This document shows, piece after piece, positions 25,627 through 33,717 of a DNA stretch of 64,000 bases (its first letter is position 1; every line of letters starts with the position of its first letter). Below the pieces are notes generated by a model that saw only the letters and a program-made list of their open reading frames with translations, did no database searches and was not told where the DNA came from. Both the position numbers and the translations under genes were made by a program. This DNA is from Ferdinandcohnia sp036962685 (GTDB lineage Bacteria; Bacillota; Bacilli; Bacillales; Bacillaceae_L). The stretch spans positions 1 to 64,000 of the forward strand of contig NZ_JBALOP010000041.1 in NCBI RefSeq assembly GCF_036962685.1. The letters run 5' to 3'.

Positions 25627-25923
25627 TTGGCTGAATTCATTATGTATTTCATTCTCATGATTCCCTTATATGCTGTGTTCATTTGGACCTATTTTTATCC
25701 AGAAGAAAGTATGCTACTTGGACAAAGATGGATGTACAAAGAAGATCCCGAGTTTTCGGATGATGCAATTCGTTATACGAAGTTTGGAGCGGTTGTAGGT
25801 GTTTTCCTTTTAACTATGGTTTTTGCACTCTATATCATTGATCACTTCATGATTCGACTTTTTATCATTTTGGGATTTGTTTCCTTTGTCATTATTGGTG
25901 GCTATAGGGTGCTAAAAAAATAA
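25627..25923 (+). CDS. Small membrane protein (98 aa)
   Basis: It has three predicted helices (about 3-20, 55-75, 77-93). The loop between helices 1 and 2 carries YFYPEESMLLGQRWMYKEDP, a motif I recall from other uncharacterised Bacillus membrane proteins but cannot name. The start is TTG with AAGGGGG six bases upstream. No close operon partner. Confidence 0.65.
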   Translation: MAEFIMYFILMIPLYAVFIWTYFYPEESMLLGQRWMYKEDPEFSDDAIRYTKFGAVVGVFLLTMVFALYIIDHFMIRLFIILGFVSFVIIGGYRVLKK

Positions 25924-26039
25924 CTAGAATCCTAGAAAATTCAATGGTAATAAACGAGAAAATGCTCATTTTTTGTAAGTGATTTTTGTATAATGTATTT
26001 ATGCACTTAAGGGTACAAACAAATGGAGGGGACATGTAA

Positions 26040-26501
26040 ATGGAGAATGAGGTTTTTGTGGATAAAGAGAAAGAAAAACCGAAAATGAAGATGGAGCGGA
26101 AAGAAGGGGAACCAACTGCAGCCTTTAAAGGGGCTTCATGGGCAGCGTTGTTAGTTGGGGTTTCTGCTTATCTTATCGGTTTGTTTAACGCAGCAATGGA
26201 ACTCAATGAAAAAGGGTATTATTTTGCAATTTTAATATTTGGTCTGTATGCATCCGTTTCTTTGCAAAAAGCGGTAAGGGATAAAGAAGAGGGAATTCCG
26301 GTTACAAGTATTTATTATGGGATCAGCTGGGTTGCCCTTATTGTATCCATTTCGTTGATGGCCATCGGTTTATACAACGCAGGAAGTATCGTTTTAAGTG
26401 AAAAAGGATTTTATGGTATGGCATTCGTTCTTAGTCTTTTTGCAGCGATTACCGTTCAAAAGAACATTCGTGATACACAAAAGGCGAGAGAAAGAGATTA
26501 A
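26040..26501 (+). CDS. YiaA/YiaB two-helix domain membrane protein
   Basis: The 153-residue protein has a charged N-terminus of about 30 residues followed by two copies of a two-helix unit (about 33-80 and 88-140). Copy one reads SWAALLVGVSAYLIGLFNA and copy two SWVALIVSISLMAIGLYNA, each ending in a QK-rich turn (LQKAVRD, VQKNIRD). This is the YiaAB duplication. Role unknown. GGAGGGG precedes ATG. Confidence 0.8.
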   Translation: MENEVFVDKEKEKPKMKMERKEGEPTAAFKGASWAALLVGVSAYLIGLFNAAMELNEKGYYFAILIFGLYASVSLQKAVRDKEEGIPVTSIYYGISWVALIVSISLMAIGLYNAGSIVLSEKGFYGMAFVLSLFAAITVQKNIRDTQKARERD

Positions 26502-26517
26502 TAGTTCTAAATTTGGG

Positions 26518-26546
26518 CCATCCATTTCTAATTGGATGGTTCTTTT
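26518..26546 (+). terminator. Intrinsic terminator
   Basis: CCATCCA pairs with TGGATGG, followed by TTCTTTT. Confidence 0.65.
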
Positions 26547-26579
26547 GATAAATGTGTTTCTAAATTTGAGGTGTATGTC

Positions 26580-26822
26580 ATGACGAAAATCTTGTACTTG
26601 TTCTTGGTAATAGGACTTTTAATATCATTTTTTGGAATCTTACCTTTTGCCTTTGATTATCCATTTTCCGAAGGTCCTCATTCTGGTCCAACAAACTATT
26701 GGGAGCTAATACTGATTATTTCCTACGAGGGAAAGGGGAGATATTTAGTTATCGGGATTTTGTTACTTATATTAACGATACCTCCACTTATAAAAAGGAA
26801 ACAGAAGGAGGATTTCTCATGA
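26580..26822 (+). CDS. Small two-helix membrane protein (80 aa)
   Basis: ATG 26580 has GAGG eight bases upstream; the earlier in-frame ATG lies in the preceding terminator and is rejected. Two helices flank an extracytoplasmic loop (FDYPFSEGPHSGPTNYWE). The stop codon overlaps the next start as ATGA. No family is recognised. Confidence 0.65.
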   Translation: MTKILYLFLVIGLLISFFGILPFAFDYPFSEGPHSGPTNYWELILIISYEGKGRYLVIGILLLILTIPPLIKRKQKEDFS

Positions 26823-26983
26823 GATGTGGGGCAAAATGCTTCCTTGTTGAAATAGAAGTGGACGGAAAAACCGAAGTGAGGCAGGTTAACGCCAGGACAC
26901 CTGCAGAAGCGAGAAAAAATATCCGTAAAGAATGTGGAGCAGAAACTCATATTCTAGCAGTTAAGGAAGAAAAGAAATATTAG
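26819..26983 (+). CDS. Charged soluble miniprotein (54 aa)
   Basis: AAGGAGG lies seven bases before ATG and the start overlaps the previous stop codon (ATGA), so translation is strongly supported. The product is hydrophilic with three Cys residues (RCGAKC and KECGAET) and the segment VRQVNARTPAEARKNIRK, which resembles small domains that bind nucleic acid or modified substrates. No family can be named. Confidence 0.7.
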   Translation: MRCGAKCFLVEIEVDGKTEVRQVNARTPAEARKNIRKECGAETHILAVKEEKKY

Positions 26984-27013
26984 AACAAATTTTGAAGAAT
27001 AGGTTGATAAATA

Positions 27014-27042
27014 AAAGGCATTGCAGATTTTGCAATGCCTTT
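27014..27042. terminator. Bidirectional intrinsic terminator
   Basis: AAAGGCATTGCA pairs perfectly with TGCAATGCCTTT between convergent genes. Confidence 0.8.
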
Positions 27043-27059
27043 ACCAATAGAATGTCTAG

Positions 27060-27689
27060 TTAATTTTTATTCGATTCAGGTTTAATTTTTTCAATTCTCC
27101 ACTTTTCGGTAGGATCATCTCTGCCCATGGCCTTTGTCATGACGAACTCGTATTCACCAATATCCTTAACGGTGTTATAGGTTAAAATTATTCTATCTTT
27201 TTCTGTTCTAACTGTTTCTAGTTCATGTACCGCATTTTGTATCCATTCAACCGACTTTTCGTTAAATACGAAAAAACATGGGCAGGTGAGGGAGCTGTCT
27301 TGGGCAGTCATTCCATTACCAATATTGAAGGCGATAAACTTACTCGCCTCTTCGAACGATTTAGCTTCCTTATAAGATTCAACTAATTTTATCGCCTCAA
27401 GAATATCCTGGTAATTAACAGGTGTTTTCAATGCTTCAACTTCCCCTTCTAGTTTTAACACATCTTCTGTTAAGCGTTTATTCTCCTTCTCTAATTCCTT
27501 AGATGAGCTAGATTGACCATCCAATTCTTCTTCCATTTTAACTATCTGTTCTACTAATTTTTCATTATCCTTCTGTAGTCCGTTATAATCTTCCTTTATC
27601 GCTTGTTCTCTCATAACAGCTAGAATTGTTACAGCAATCAATAGAACAACACCAGCCGTAACAAAATCTTTCATGTTGTATTTCTTCAA
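27060..27689 (-). CDS. Membrane-anchored coiled-coil protein
   Basis: The 209-residue protein has an N-terminal membrane helix (about 9-27), a long coiled coil (about 33-90, with heptad patterns in LQKDNEKLVEQIVKMEEEL), and a C-terminal globular domain of about 110 residues with a CPCFF motif and IEKIKPES ending. Topology predicts an extracytoplasmic domain. Function unknown. Confidence 0.65.
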   Translation of the reverse strand: MKKYNMKDFVTAGVVLLIAVTILAVMREQAIKEDYNGLQKDNEKLVEQIVKMEEELDGQSSSSKELEKENKRLTEDVLKLEGEVEALKTPVNYQDILEAIKLVESYKEAKSFEEASKFIAFNIGNGMTAQDSSLTCPCFFVFNEKSVEWIQNAVHELETVRTEKDRIILTYNTVKDIGEYEFVMTKAMGRDDPTEKWRIEKIKPESNKN

Positions 27690-27862
27690 TTTAACCCCCC
27701 ATTTCTATGTATCCCATACTAATTATACGATTGGAAAACAATAAGGTAACAACGATTTTGTAGAATTAATATAGTAAAAAACAGATGTAAAATTTGGAAA
27801 AACATGCTAATTTAAAGGAGAGATAATGAAGCTTCTAATCTACTGAAAAAAGGAGGTCACGA

Positions 27863-28684
27863 ATGATGAGCAAATTAATTCGAGACCCATATCCACTTAA
27901 AGGTAAAAAAGTACTGATTACTGGTGTTAGTCGTCGCCAAGGGATTGGATATGCGACTGCACGGCAAGTTGCAGCATGGGGAGCATCTGTGATAATTCAT
28001 CATTTCCAGGCACACGATAAAGAACAATCTTGGGGTGCAGATAACTTAGATGAAGTAATAAATGGCATAAAGGCTGAGCTAATTGATGATGCGTTTCTGT
28101 ACGATATTAGCGGGGATTTTTTTAATCCCGAAGAACCAAGAAGGGTGATGGATGAAATCAGTCGTAATTGCGGCCATTTGGATGCACTTGTTTGTAATCA
28201 TGCAATGAGTGGTAGCGATGGCGCACTTGGTGAGCTAACTGTAGAAATGTTAGATAAACACTGGGCAGTTAATGCACGTTCATCTATTTTACTGGCTCAA
28301 TATTTTTCGAAACAGCATGATCCTAGGTCAGGCAGAGGGGGAGTTATTTTCATGACTTCCGGACAAAGGTTAGGGCCAATGTTAGGTGAAGTGGCGTACG
28401 TTGCTTCCAAAGGAGCATTAGCTGATCTAACGCTGACACTATCTGACCAATTGGCTGATCAAAACATTACCGTTAATACAGTAAACCCAGGACCAGTTGA
28501 TACAGGGTACATGACAAAGGAAGTGTGGGAAAATCTGAAACCAATGTTTCCGTTTGGAAGAATGGGCCAGCCTGAAGATCCTGCACGACTTATTGCGTGG
28601 TTGTTAACAGAAGAAGCTTCTTGGATTACTGGACAAATCATTAATACAGAGGGTGGATTTGGACGTTGGCGCCCACACACTTAA
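27863..28684 (+). CDS. SDR family oxidoreductase
   Basis: The 273-residue short-chain dehydrogenase has a slightly atypical cofactor motif (ITGVSRRQGIGYATAR), CNHAMSG in place of NNAG, a catalytic Ser in MTSGQ, and YVASK. The C-terminal LLTEEASWITGQIINTEGGF is typical of the family. The substrate is unknown. AAAGGAGG precedes the start. A membrane protein gene follows after 16 bases. Confidence 0.85.
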   Translation: MMSKLIRDPYPLKGKKVLITGVSRRQGIGYATARQVAAWGASVIIHHFQAHDKEQSWGADNLDEVINGIKAELIDDAFLYDISGDFFNPEEPRRVMDEISRNCGHLDALVCNHAMSGSDGALGELTVEMLDKHWAVNARSSILLAQYFSKQHDPRSGRGGVIFMTSGQRLGPMLGEVAYVASKGALADLTLTLSDQLADQNITVNTVNPGPVDTGYMTKEVWENLKPMFPFGRMGQPEDPARLIAWLLTEEASWITGQIINTEGGFGRWRPHT

Positions 28685-28700
28685 TAATGGAGGAATTAGT

Positions 28701-29015
28701 ATGTTTTTAGAGGCAGAAGTGTATCCAATGCTTCTTTGGGGATTTTGGAGCGTAATGGCAACTCAGGTTATTTTCTTGCTTTGTCTTTGGATAAGCAGGA
28801 GATTTGATGTCCGCTCATTTGTTTATTTCCTTATCTATTTGGTGTTATTTTGCCTTGCAGGAGAAAATCTTCTTACATCAATAAACACTTATAGCAATGG
28901 AACCAGCATGGCTGCCGAGGAAGCATCCTTTCATATGGGATTTGCGGGTATCGCCTGGGCAGTAAGTGTTCTATTCCTATTATTAGGTATAAATCGACTC
29001 GTAAGAAAGAAGTAG
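28701..29015 (+). CDS. Small multispanning membrane protein (104 aa)
   Basis: Three hydrophobic helices are predicted (about 9-29, 38-57, 77-97). ATG 28701 has GGAGGAA seven bases upstream, so the in-frame ATG inside the SDR gene is rejected. It is probably cotranscribed with the SDR gene. No family is recognised. Confidence 0.65.
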   Translation: MFLEAEVYPMLLWGFWSVMATQVIFLLCLWISRRFDVRSFVYFLIYLVLFCLAGENLLTSINTYSNGTSMAAEEASFHMGFAGIAWAVSVLFLLLGINRLVRKK

Positions 29016-29128
29016 TTTTTAATCTGGAAAAGAGCACTTTGATTAGGGGTTAATGGAATATTGCTATCAATTAAAGAATAAATGTAATAATACAAGCCAT
29101 CCTAATCTATTTTTAAGGTGCTGATTTT

Positions 29129-29308
29129 TTGAAAAGAAATAAAAATATTCATGTAGCAATCCTATTACTGATTTTGATAATAGTTGTCCTGATTGTCCAT
29201 GTCATTCTCCATGTGAATGTGTATATCGTCTACAGCGCAAGTCTGGGCACGATTTTTATGATTGGACTCATTATTTTCCTCATCATTTTGCTCATTTTAA
29301 AAACATAA
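29129..29308 (+). CDS. Two-helix membrane miniprotein (59 aa)
   Basis: The frame starts at TTG with AAGGTG nine bases upstream. The protein begins with a basic segment (KRNKN) and then has two hydrophobic helices (ILLLILIIVVLIVHVIL and IFMIGLIIFLIILLIL). A terminator follows immediately. No family is recognised. Confidence 0.6.
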   Translation: MKRNKNIHVAILLLILIIVVLIVHVILHVNVYIVYSASLGTIFMIGLIIFLIILLILKT

Positions 29309-29317
29309 CCGGTCTAA

Positions 29318-29353
29318 GAGGTGTTAATCAAAGCAGGATTAACACCTCATTTT
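29318..29353 (+). terminator. Intrinsic terminator
   Basis: GAGGTGTTAATC pairs perfectly with GATTAACACCTC, followed by ATTTTG. Confidence 0.8.
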
Positions 29354-29408
29354 GTTGAACTTATTTAGGTAATACACAAATTTCCTTTTGGTCAGATGGG
29401 AGGTTTCT

Positions 29409-29696
29409 ATGGCATTATTATTTTGGCCGTTCATGATTGCTTCACTTATTCTTTCGATTTTAGCAATTTGTTTAAAGAAACCATTATTGCTCGTGATATC
29501 TTCAGTTCTAATCGTGCCCTTGTCCCTATATCTAGCATCTACACCACTATTTGAAATCTGGGGGCTCATCTTTCCACTTTTTTACGTGGGAGCTGCAATG
29601 TCCCTTGCCAAAAGGATAAAATGGTTATCCATCTTGCTGATTGCTCCAAACTTTATCCTAATTGGTTGGATCGGATTTACTGTTATGAATCAATAG
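29409..29696 (+). CDS. Small membrane protein (95 aa)
   Basis: ATG 29409 has GGGAGG five bases upstream and is favoured over the upstream frame start. Three to four hydrophobic helices make up nearly the whole protein, with one basic loop (LAKRIKW). No family is recognised. The VOC gene begins 21 bases downstream. Confidence 0.6.
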   Translation: MALLFWPFMIASLILSILAICLKKPLLLVISSVLIVPLSLYLASTPLFEIWGLIFPLFYVGAAMSLAKRIKWLSILLIAPNFILIGWIGFTVMNQ

Positions 29697-29717
29697 TATG
29701 TAAGGAGTGTCATACAC

Positions 29718-30386
29718 ATGGAAATAAAATTACTAATCTTACAAACAGTTCGAATCAAAGAAATGAAGAAGTTCTATGTGGACCTCTTTGGATTTCCTTT
29801 AGTGAAAGAGGAGAAGAATCGTTTTCGTATTGCAGTGGGTTCGAGTGAATTGGAATTCACATCGGAAAACGTAAAAGGAAATCCCTATTACCACTTTGCA
29901 TTTAATATTCCCTCAAACAAATTTAATGAAGCAAAGGAATGGGCAAAAGAGAGAGTCCAATTAAATACTGAGGATGGAGATGATGAAGCCTATTTTTCAT
30001 TCTTTGATGCTCATGCCTTATATTTTGATGATCCAGCAGGGAATATTGTAGAATTCATTGCAAGAAATACTTCAGAAAAAGGGACAAAGCCCTTCTCGAT
30101 AGAAAGTGTGTTAAATATTAGTGAAATAGGTCTGACTGTAAATGATGCAATCAGTGTAGGAAATAGGCTAATAGATCTTGGTATAAATAAACGGGATAAT
30201 GAGCCAATAAGTCAAACATCACTTAATTTTATGGGCGAAAAATCAAAAGGAATTTTCATCATCCTTAATCAGCCAGGGAGAAGATGGATTTTCTCTGATA
30301 AAGCTTCTGCTGTATATCCGATTGAAATTCACACAACTGATGGCAGTAGAATTACAGTTGGTTCGGATAATCTAGTAGAAATATAA
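29718..30386 (+). CDS. VOC family protein, two-domain
   Basis: The 222-residue protein has a complete N-terminal vicinal oxygen chelate domain (VRIKEMKKFYVDLFGFPLV to LYFDDPAGNIVEFIAR) and a shorter C-terminal region of about 100 residues (SEIGLTVNDAISVGNRLIDL) that looks like a second, diverged half. The metal and substrate are unknown. It is followed closely by two GNAT genes. Confidence 0.78.
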   Translation: MEIKLLILQTVRIKEMKKFYVDLFGFPLVKEEKNRFRIAVGSSELEFTSENVKGNPYYHFAFNIPSNKFNEAKEWAKERVQLNTEDGDDEAYFSFFDAHALYFDDPAGNIVEFIARNTSEKGTKPFSIESVLNISEIGLTVNDAISVGNRLIDLGINKRDNEPISQTSLNFMGEKSKGIFIILNQPGRRWIFSDKASAVYPIEIHTTDGSRITVGSDNLVEI

Positions 30387-30398
30387 GAGGGGAATATC

Positions 30399-30848
30399 TT
30401 GATTAGAAAAATTAATATTCAACATGAAGCGTGTGAAGTGTTAAACATTCAAACTGCTTCTTATAAGTTTGAAGCTGAACTAATTGGAACCAGCGACATT
30501 CCTCCACTAAAGGATACAGTGGATTCCTTGCAACAATCTGGGGAAATATTCTATGGATACTGTATAGGGGAAGAAGTCTGTGGAGTAATAGCATTTAAAG
30601 TTGAGGGAAATGAGATTGACATATATAGGCTGTTTGTCCACCCAAACCACTTCAGAAAAGGGATTGCCCAGATGCTTTTGCATTACATTGAAAGTAAGTA
30701 CGGAGCGAACACGATAAAAGTAGCAACAGGAACTAAAAATATTCCTGCTATCCATTTTTATCAAAAGAACGGATTTGAAAAAGTAAAAGAAGTATTGGTT
30801 GACCAACAGCTATCCATAACCTATTTTATAAAAAAGAAAAAAACATAA
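30399..30848 (+). CDS. GNAT family N-acetyltransferase
   Basis: The 149-residue protein starts at TTG with AGAGGGGA. The motif IYRLFVHPNHFRKGIAQMLLH is the acetyl-CoA binding loop, and NIPAIHFYQKNGFEKVKE is the usual C-terminal signature. It lies 12 bases after the VOC gene. Acceptor unknown. Confidence 0.85.
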   Translation: MIRKINIQHEACEVLNIQTASYKFEAELIGTSDIPPLKDTVDSLQQSGEIFYGYCIGEEVCGVIAFKVEGNEIDIYRLFVHPNHFRKGIAQMLLHYIESKYGANTIKVATGTKNIPAIHFYQKNGFEKVKEVLVDQQLSITYFIKKKKT

Positions 30849-30865
30849 TATGGTAGGTGAACATA

Positions 30866-31387
30866 ATGGAACAGGTAATTCTAATTCAGCCATCACTGGA
30901 CTACGAATCCGAATATCTATCTTTCTACAAAGAATGGAAGGACAGCGGAGAAGATATGGTTCCGTGGGTTATTAGTAAGGACCCTTCAAATTTTAAAGAA
31001 ATGCTTCAGTTTTTGATTGACTCTGAAAAAGGTGAGAATCTTCCGGAAAATTGGGTGCCTGACTCAACCTTCTGGTTAGTCGGTGAAAACAAAAGAGTGA
31101 TAGGAGCAGTTAATATTCGGCATCGGTTAACCGAAACATTATTCAATTGTGGCGGGCATATTGGGTATGGAATCCGTCCATCTGAGCGACGGAAAGGATT
31201 TGCAACGAAACTTTTAGCATTATCTTTAGAAAAAGCTAGAGAACTCGGTATTCAAAAAGCATTGGTTGTTTGTGACCATGATAATATAGGTTCAGCAAAA
31301 ACGATCTTAAATAATGGCGGGGCACCTGATTCGGAATTTATCGAGGAAGACGGGAACGTCATAAAGAGATTTTGGATAGAATTGTAA
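30866..31387 (+). CDS. GNAT family N-acetyltransferase
   Basis: The 173-residue protein has IGYGIRPSERRKGFATKLLA as its acetyl-CoA loop and a C-terminal NIGSAKTILNNGG, a pattern common to YjcK/AAC-like predicted acetyltransferases. ATG 30866 is preferred over GTG 30857 on spacing to TAGGTG. It is third in the VOC-GNAT-GNAT run. Confidence 0.85.
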   Translation: MEQVILIQPSLDYESEYLSFYKEWKDSGEDMVPWVISKDPSNFKEMLQFLIDSEKGENLPENWVPDSTFWLVGENKRVIGAVNIRHRLTETLFNCGGHIGYGIRPSERRKGFATKLLALSLEKARELGIQKALVVCDHDNIGSAKTILNNGGAPDSEFIEEDGNVIKRFWIEL

Positions 31388-31449
31388 ATTGAGATGTTTA
31401 CAAAGCTTTTACAAAGTTGTCACTTATTCAACAAGGCTTTTATAGGATA

Positions 31450-31498
31450 ATAGTACTAGGTACTATAGATGTTCCTTCTCTAACTAGAGAAGGTTTTT
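31450..31498 (+). promoter_or_regulatory. hemAT leader: palindrome and terminator-like hairpin
   Basis: A perfect palindrome ATAGTAC-TAG-GTACTAT (31450-31466) is followed by a strong intrinsic hairpin (CCTTCTCTA/TAGAGAAGG with TTTTT, 31474-31498), 20 bases before the hemAT start. It may end the acetyltransferase transcript or attenuate hemAT; a TTGTCA -35 candidate lies near 31419. Confidence 0.55.
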
Positions 31499-31517
31499 AC
31501 TTTATGGGGGGAAGAAA

Positions 31518-32813
31518 ATGTTCTTAAAGAGAAGTAAGTCTAGTGATAAAAAATGGTTGTCTCTGCTATCTGAACAAAAGGCTGAAACCAACATAACTAA
31601 TCAACATTTTAAAGAGAAAATGTCGATGATTAAGCTGACTGAAGAAGATTTAAGAGTAGTTGCTTGTATTAAACCATTAGTAGAGAAACATGTGGATCAA
31701 CTTGTAGCGGGTTTTTATGAGAATATCTTGAAAGTAAATGAATTGGTTGAAATTATCGAAAAGAACAGTAGTGTAGACAGACTTCGTCAAACTCTCCGAA
31801 TACACCTGTTAGAAATGTTTGATGGAAAATTAGATTCAATGTTCGTTGAGAAAAGAATGCAGATTGCTAAGATTCATTATAGAATTGGACTTTTACCCTC
31901 TTGGTATATGGGTTCTTTTCAAAACTTACAGCAATCTCTTTTTCGTGCTTTTAATGAGGAAGTGAGTGATCGAGTTGAATTTAGGATTATTTGGTCAGCG
32001 GTTACAAAACTATTAAGTTTAGAACAACAGTTGGTATTAGAAGCGTACAATGAGGAAAATGAACGAAAACTAAAAGCTACTTTTGAAGAAGGGAAAAGTT
32101 CACTTCAACATCAGGTGATCGATGTTAGTGAAGGATTACTTGCTGTATCAGAAGAAACTTATGCATCTGTAGAATCACTTATTTCCAATAGTCATGAGGT
32201 AGGAGAACTAGTACAAAGTAGTTATAAGCAAGCCAGAGCTATAGAGGAACAAATTATTGAAGGGCAAAAAACACTTTCTAACTTATTACATAATATGAAT
32301 GAAGCAGAAAAGAATACTCGTTCAATGAGAAATAGTGTGCAAAAGCTAGAAGATTCATCAAAACAGATAACAGAAGTAATAAGAATCGTTCATGAAATTG
32401 CGGACCAGACAAACTTACTGGCCTTAAACTCAGCTATTGAAGCAGCTCGTGCAGGTGAACATGGTAAAGGTTTTTCTGTAGTAGCTAAAGAAGTGAAAAA
32501 ACTAGCTGAACAAACGAAATCATCAGTCACAAATATACAAGATTTAATAGAAAGATCTTATTCATACACGACTAAAGTTATTGAAAGTCTGAAAAGTGTT
32601 GAGGCAACAATTAGAGCTGGAGCTGATTCATCCAAATCAACAAACGAGACTTTCCAAACTATAAGTATATCTATTGAAGAAAATGAAGGTAATTTAGGAA
32701 AAATGGATGGCCAGATAAGAGGATTAGTATCAGTAATTGAAGAAATTGGAACAGTAACTAAACAAATCTCAGTATCTGCTGAACACTTAAATAAAGCAAC
32801 ACAGAGCGTATAA
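31518..32813 (+). CDS. hemAT: HemAT heme-based aerotaxis transducer
   Basis: The 431-residue soluble receptor is close in length to B. subtilis HemAT. Residues about 20-180 are the globin-coupled sensor domain with the proximal heme ligand His120 (AKIHYRIGLLPSWY) and a distal Tyr near 67. Residues about 200-430 are the methyl-accepting signalling domain with the hairpin tip IADQTNLLALNSAIEAARAG. It binds oxygen and signals to CheA to steer aerotaxis. It implies a motile, oxygen-responsive cell. Confidence 0.93.
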   Translation: MFLKRSKSSDKKWLSLLSEQKAETNITNQHFKEKMSMIKLTEEDLRVVACIKPLVEKHVDQLVAGFYENILKVNELVEIIEKNSSVDRLRQTLRIHLLEMFDGKLDSMFVEKRMQIAKIHYRIGLLPSWYMGSFQNLQQSLFRAFNEEVSDRVEFRIIWSAVTKLLSLEQQLVLEAYNEENERKLKATFEEGKSSLQHQVIDVSEGLLAVSEETYASVESLISNSHEVGELVQSSYKQARAIEEQIIEGQKTLSNLLHNMNEAEKNTRSMRNSVQKLEDSSKQITEVIRIVHEIADQTNLLALNSAIEAARAGEHGKGFSVVAKEVKKLAEQTKSSVTNIQDLIERSYSYTTKVIESLKSVEATIRAGADSSKSTNETFQTISISIEENEGNLGKMDGQIRGLVSVIEEIGTVTKQISVSAEHLNKATQSV

Positions 32814-32897
32814 TGTTTTTTCGCTTTTTGGGTTTTATTCGAATTATCATATAACGTCAGAACTTTGGTTAACACTATAATCGTAGTAAAAAAGTTC

Positions 32898-32950
32898 TTG
32901 ACTATAAGGAAAAATTTTTGGTAAAGTTACAAACAGACCAGTTGGTATGT
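32898..32950 (+). promoter_or_regulatory. Promoter and LmrA/QdoR-like operator of the TetR-efflux pair
   Basis: TTGACT (32898-32903) and TAAAGT (32922-32927), 18 bases apart, form a sigma-A promoter. An inverted repeat ACAGACCA/TGGTATGT (32933-32950, one mismatch) lies over the expected transcription start. It resembles the AGACCAGTTGGTCT core of B. subtilis LmrA/QdoR boxes, fitting autorepression. Confidence 0.6.
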
Positions 32951-32968
32951 CGGAGGTGTAGGAAGGGT

Positions 32969-33535
32969 ATGGATACAAAATCGCTAATCATTGAAATCGC
33001 AACAAAGCTTTTTCAACAAAAAGGATATATAGGTGTAGGACTAAATGAAATATTAAAAGCATGTAATATTTCAAAAGGTGCACTCTATCATCACTTCCCA
33101 AATGGAAAAGAAGAATTACTTATTGCCTGCCTTCAAGAATTGAATGAAGTCATTACCAAGGATATTGAGGAAATTTTTAATCGGTGCTCGAACACAAACG
33201 AAGCTACAAAAGCTATGATTGATAAAGTGATCGGTCATTTCGAAACGGAAGGAACGATTGCTGGTTACACATTTAGCAGTATCGTTAGCGAAATGGCTTC
33301 ATTGAGTGAACCCGTTCGCAATACTTGTTCCCTCTTATATTCAAAAATGCAACGGATTTATTCAAACAAACTAGTAGCAGATGGATTTTCGGTAAAAACA
33401 GCTGATTCTATTGCTCTGACGATGGTAGCGACTGTTGAGGGTGGAATGATGCTATGTTTAACACAAAATTCAAGCTTACCACTAAAAACGATTTCTCAAG
33501 TGATTCCTAATTTAGTACAGAAATTCAATAAATGA
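32969..33535 (+). CDS. TetR family regulator, LmrA/QdoR-like
   Basis: The 188-residue protein has the TetR helix-turn-helix (GVGLNEILKACNISKGALYHHF, with PNGKEELL next), the variant typical of the LmrA/QdoR subgroup. The C-terminal part (TVEGGMMLCLTQNSSLPLK) also resembles LmrA. ATG 32969 follows GGAGGTGTAGGAAGG. The next gene encodes a DHA2 efflux pump, as in the B. subtilis lmrA-lmrB operon. It likely represses both until a drug or flavonoid ligand binds. Confidence 0.85.
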   Translation: MDTKSLIIEIATKLFQQKGYIGVGLNEILKACNISKGALYHHFPNGKEELLIACLQELNEVITKDIEEIFNRCSNTNEATKAMIDKVIGHFETEGTIAGYTFSSIVSEMASLSEPVRNTCSLLYSKMQRIYSNKLVADGFSVKTADSIALTMVATVEGGMMLCLTQNSSLPLKTISQVIPNLVQKFNK

Positions 33536-33717
33536 GTTTACAGATTTCAATGCCTAAGCAATACTTGTTCCCAACCTTACAAAAAAGAATAATATGGTTT
33601 TTGAAAAACGGCTAATTCCACTTTTTCATGAGCAAAGCTCAGGGTGAAGGGGGATTGGCCTTTATTTTGCAAAAAATAGATAAAATTCTGGTCGAATCAA
33701 AGAAAAAGGAGATTTTT

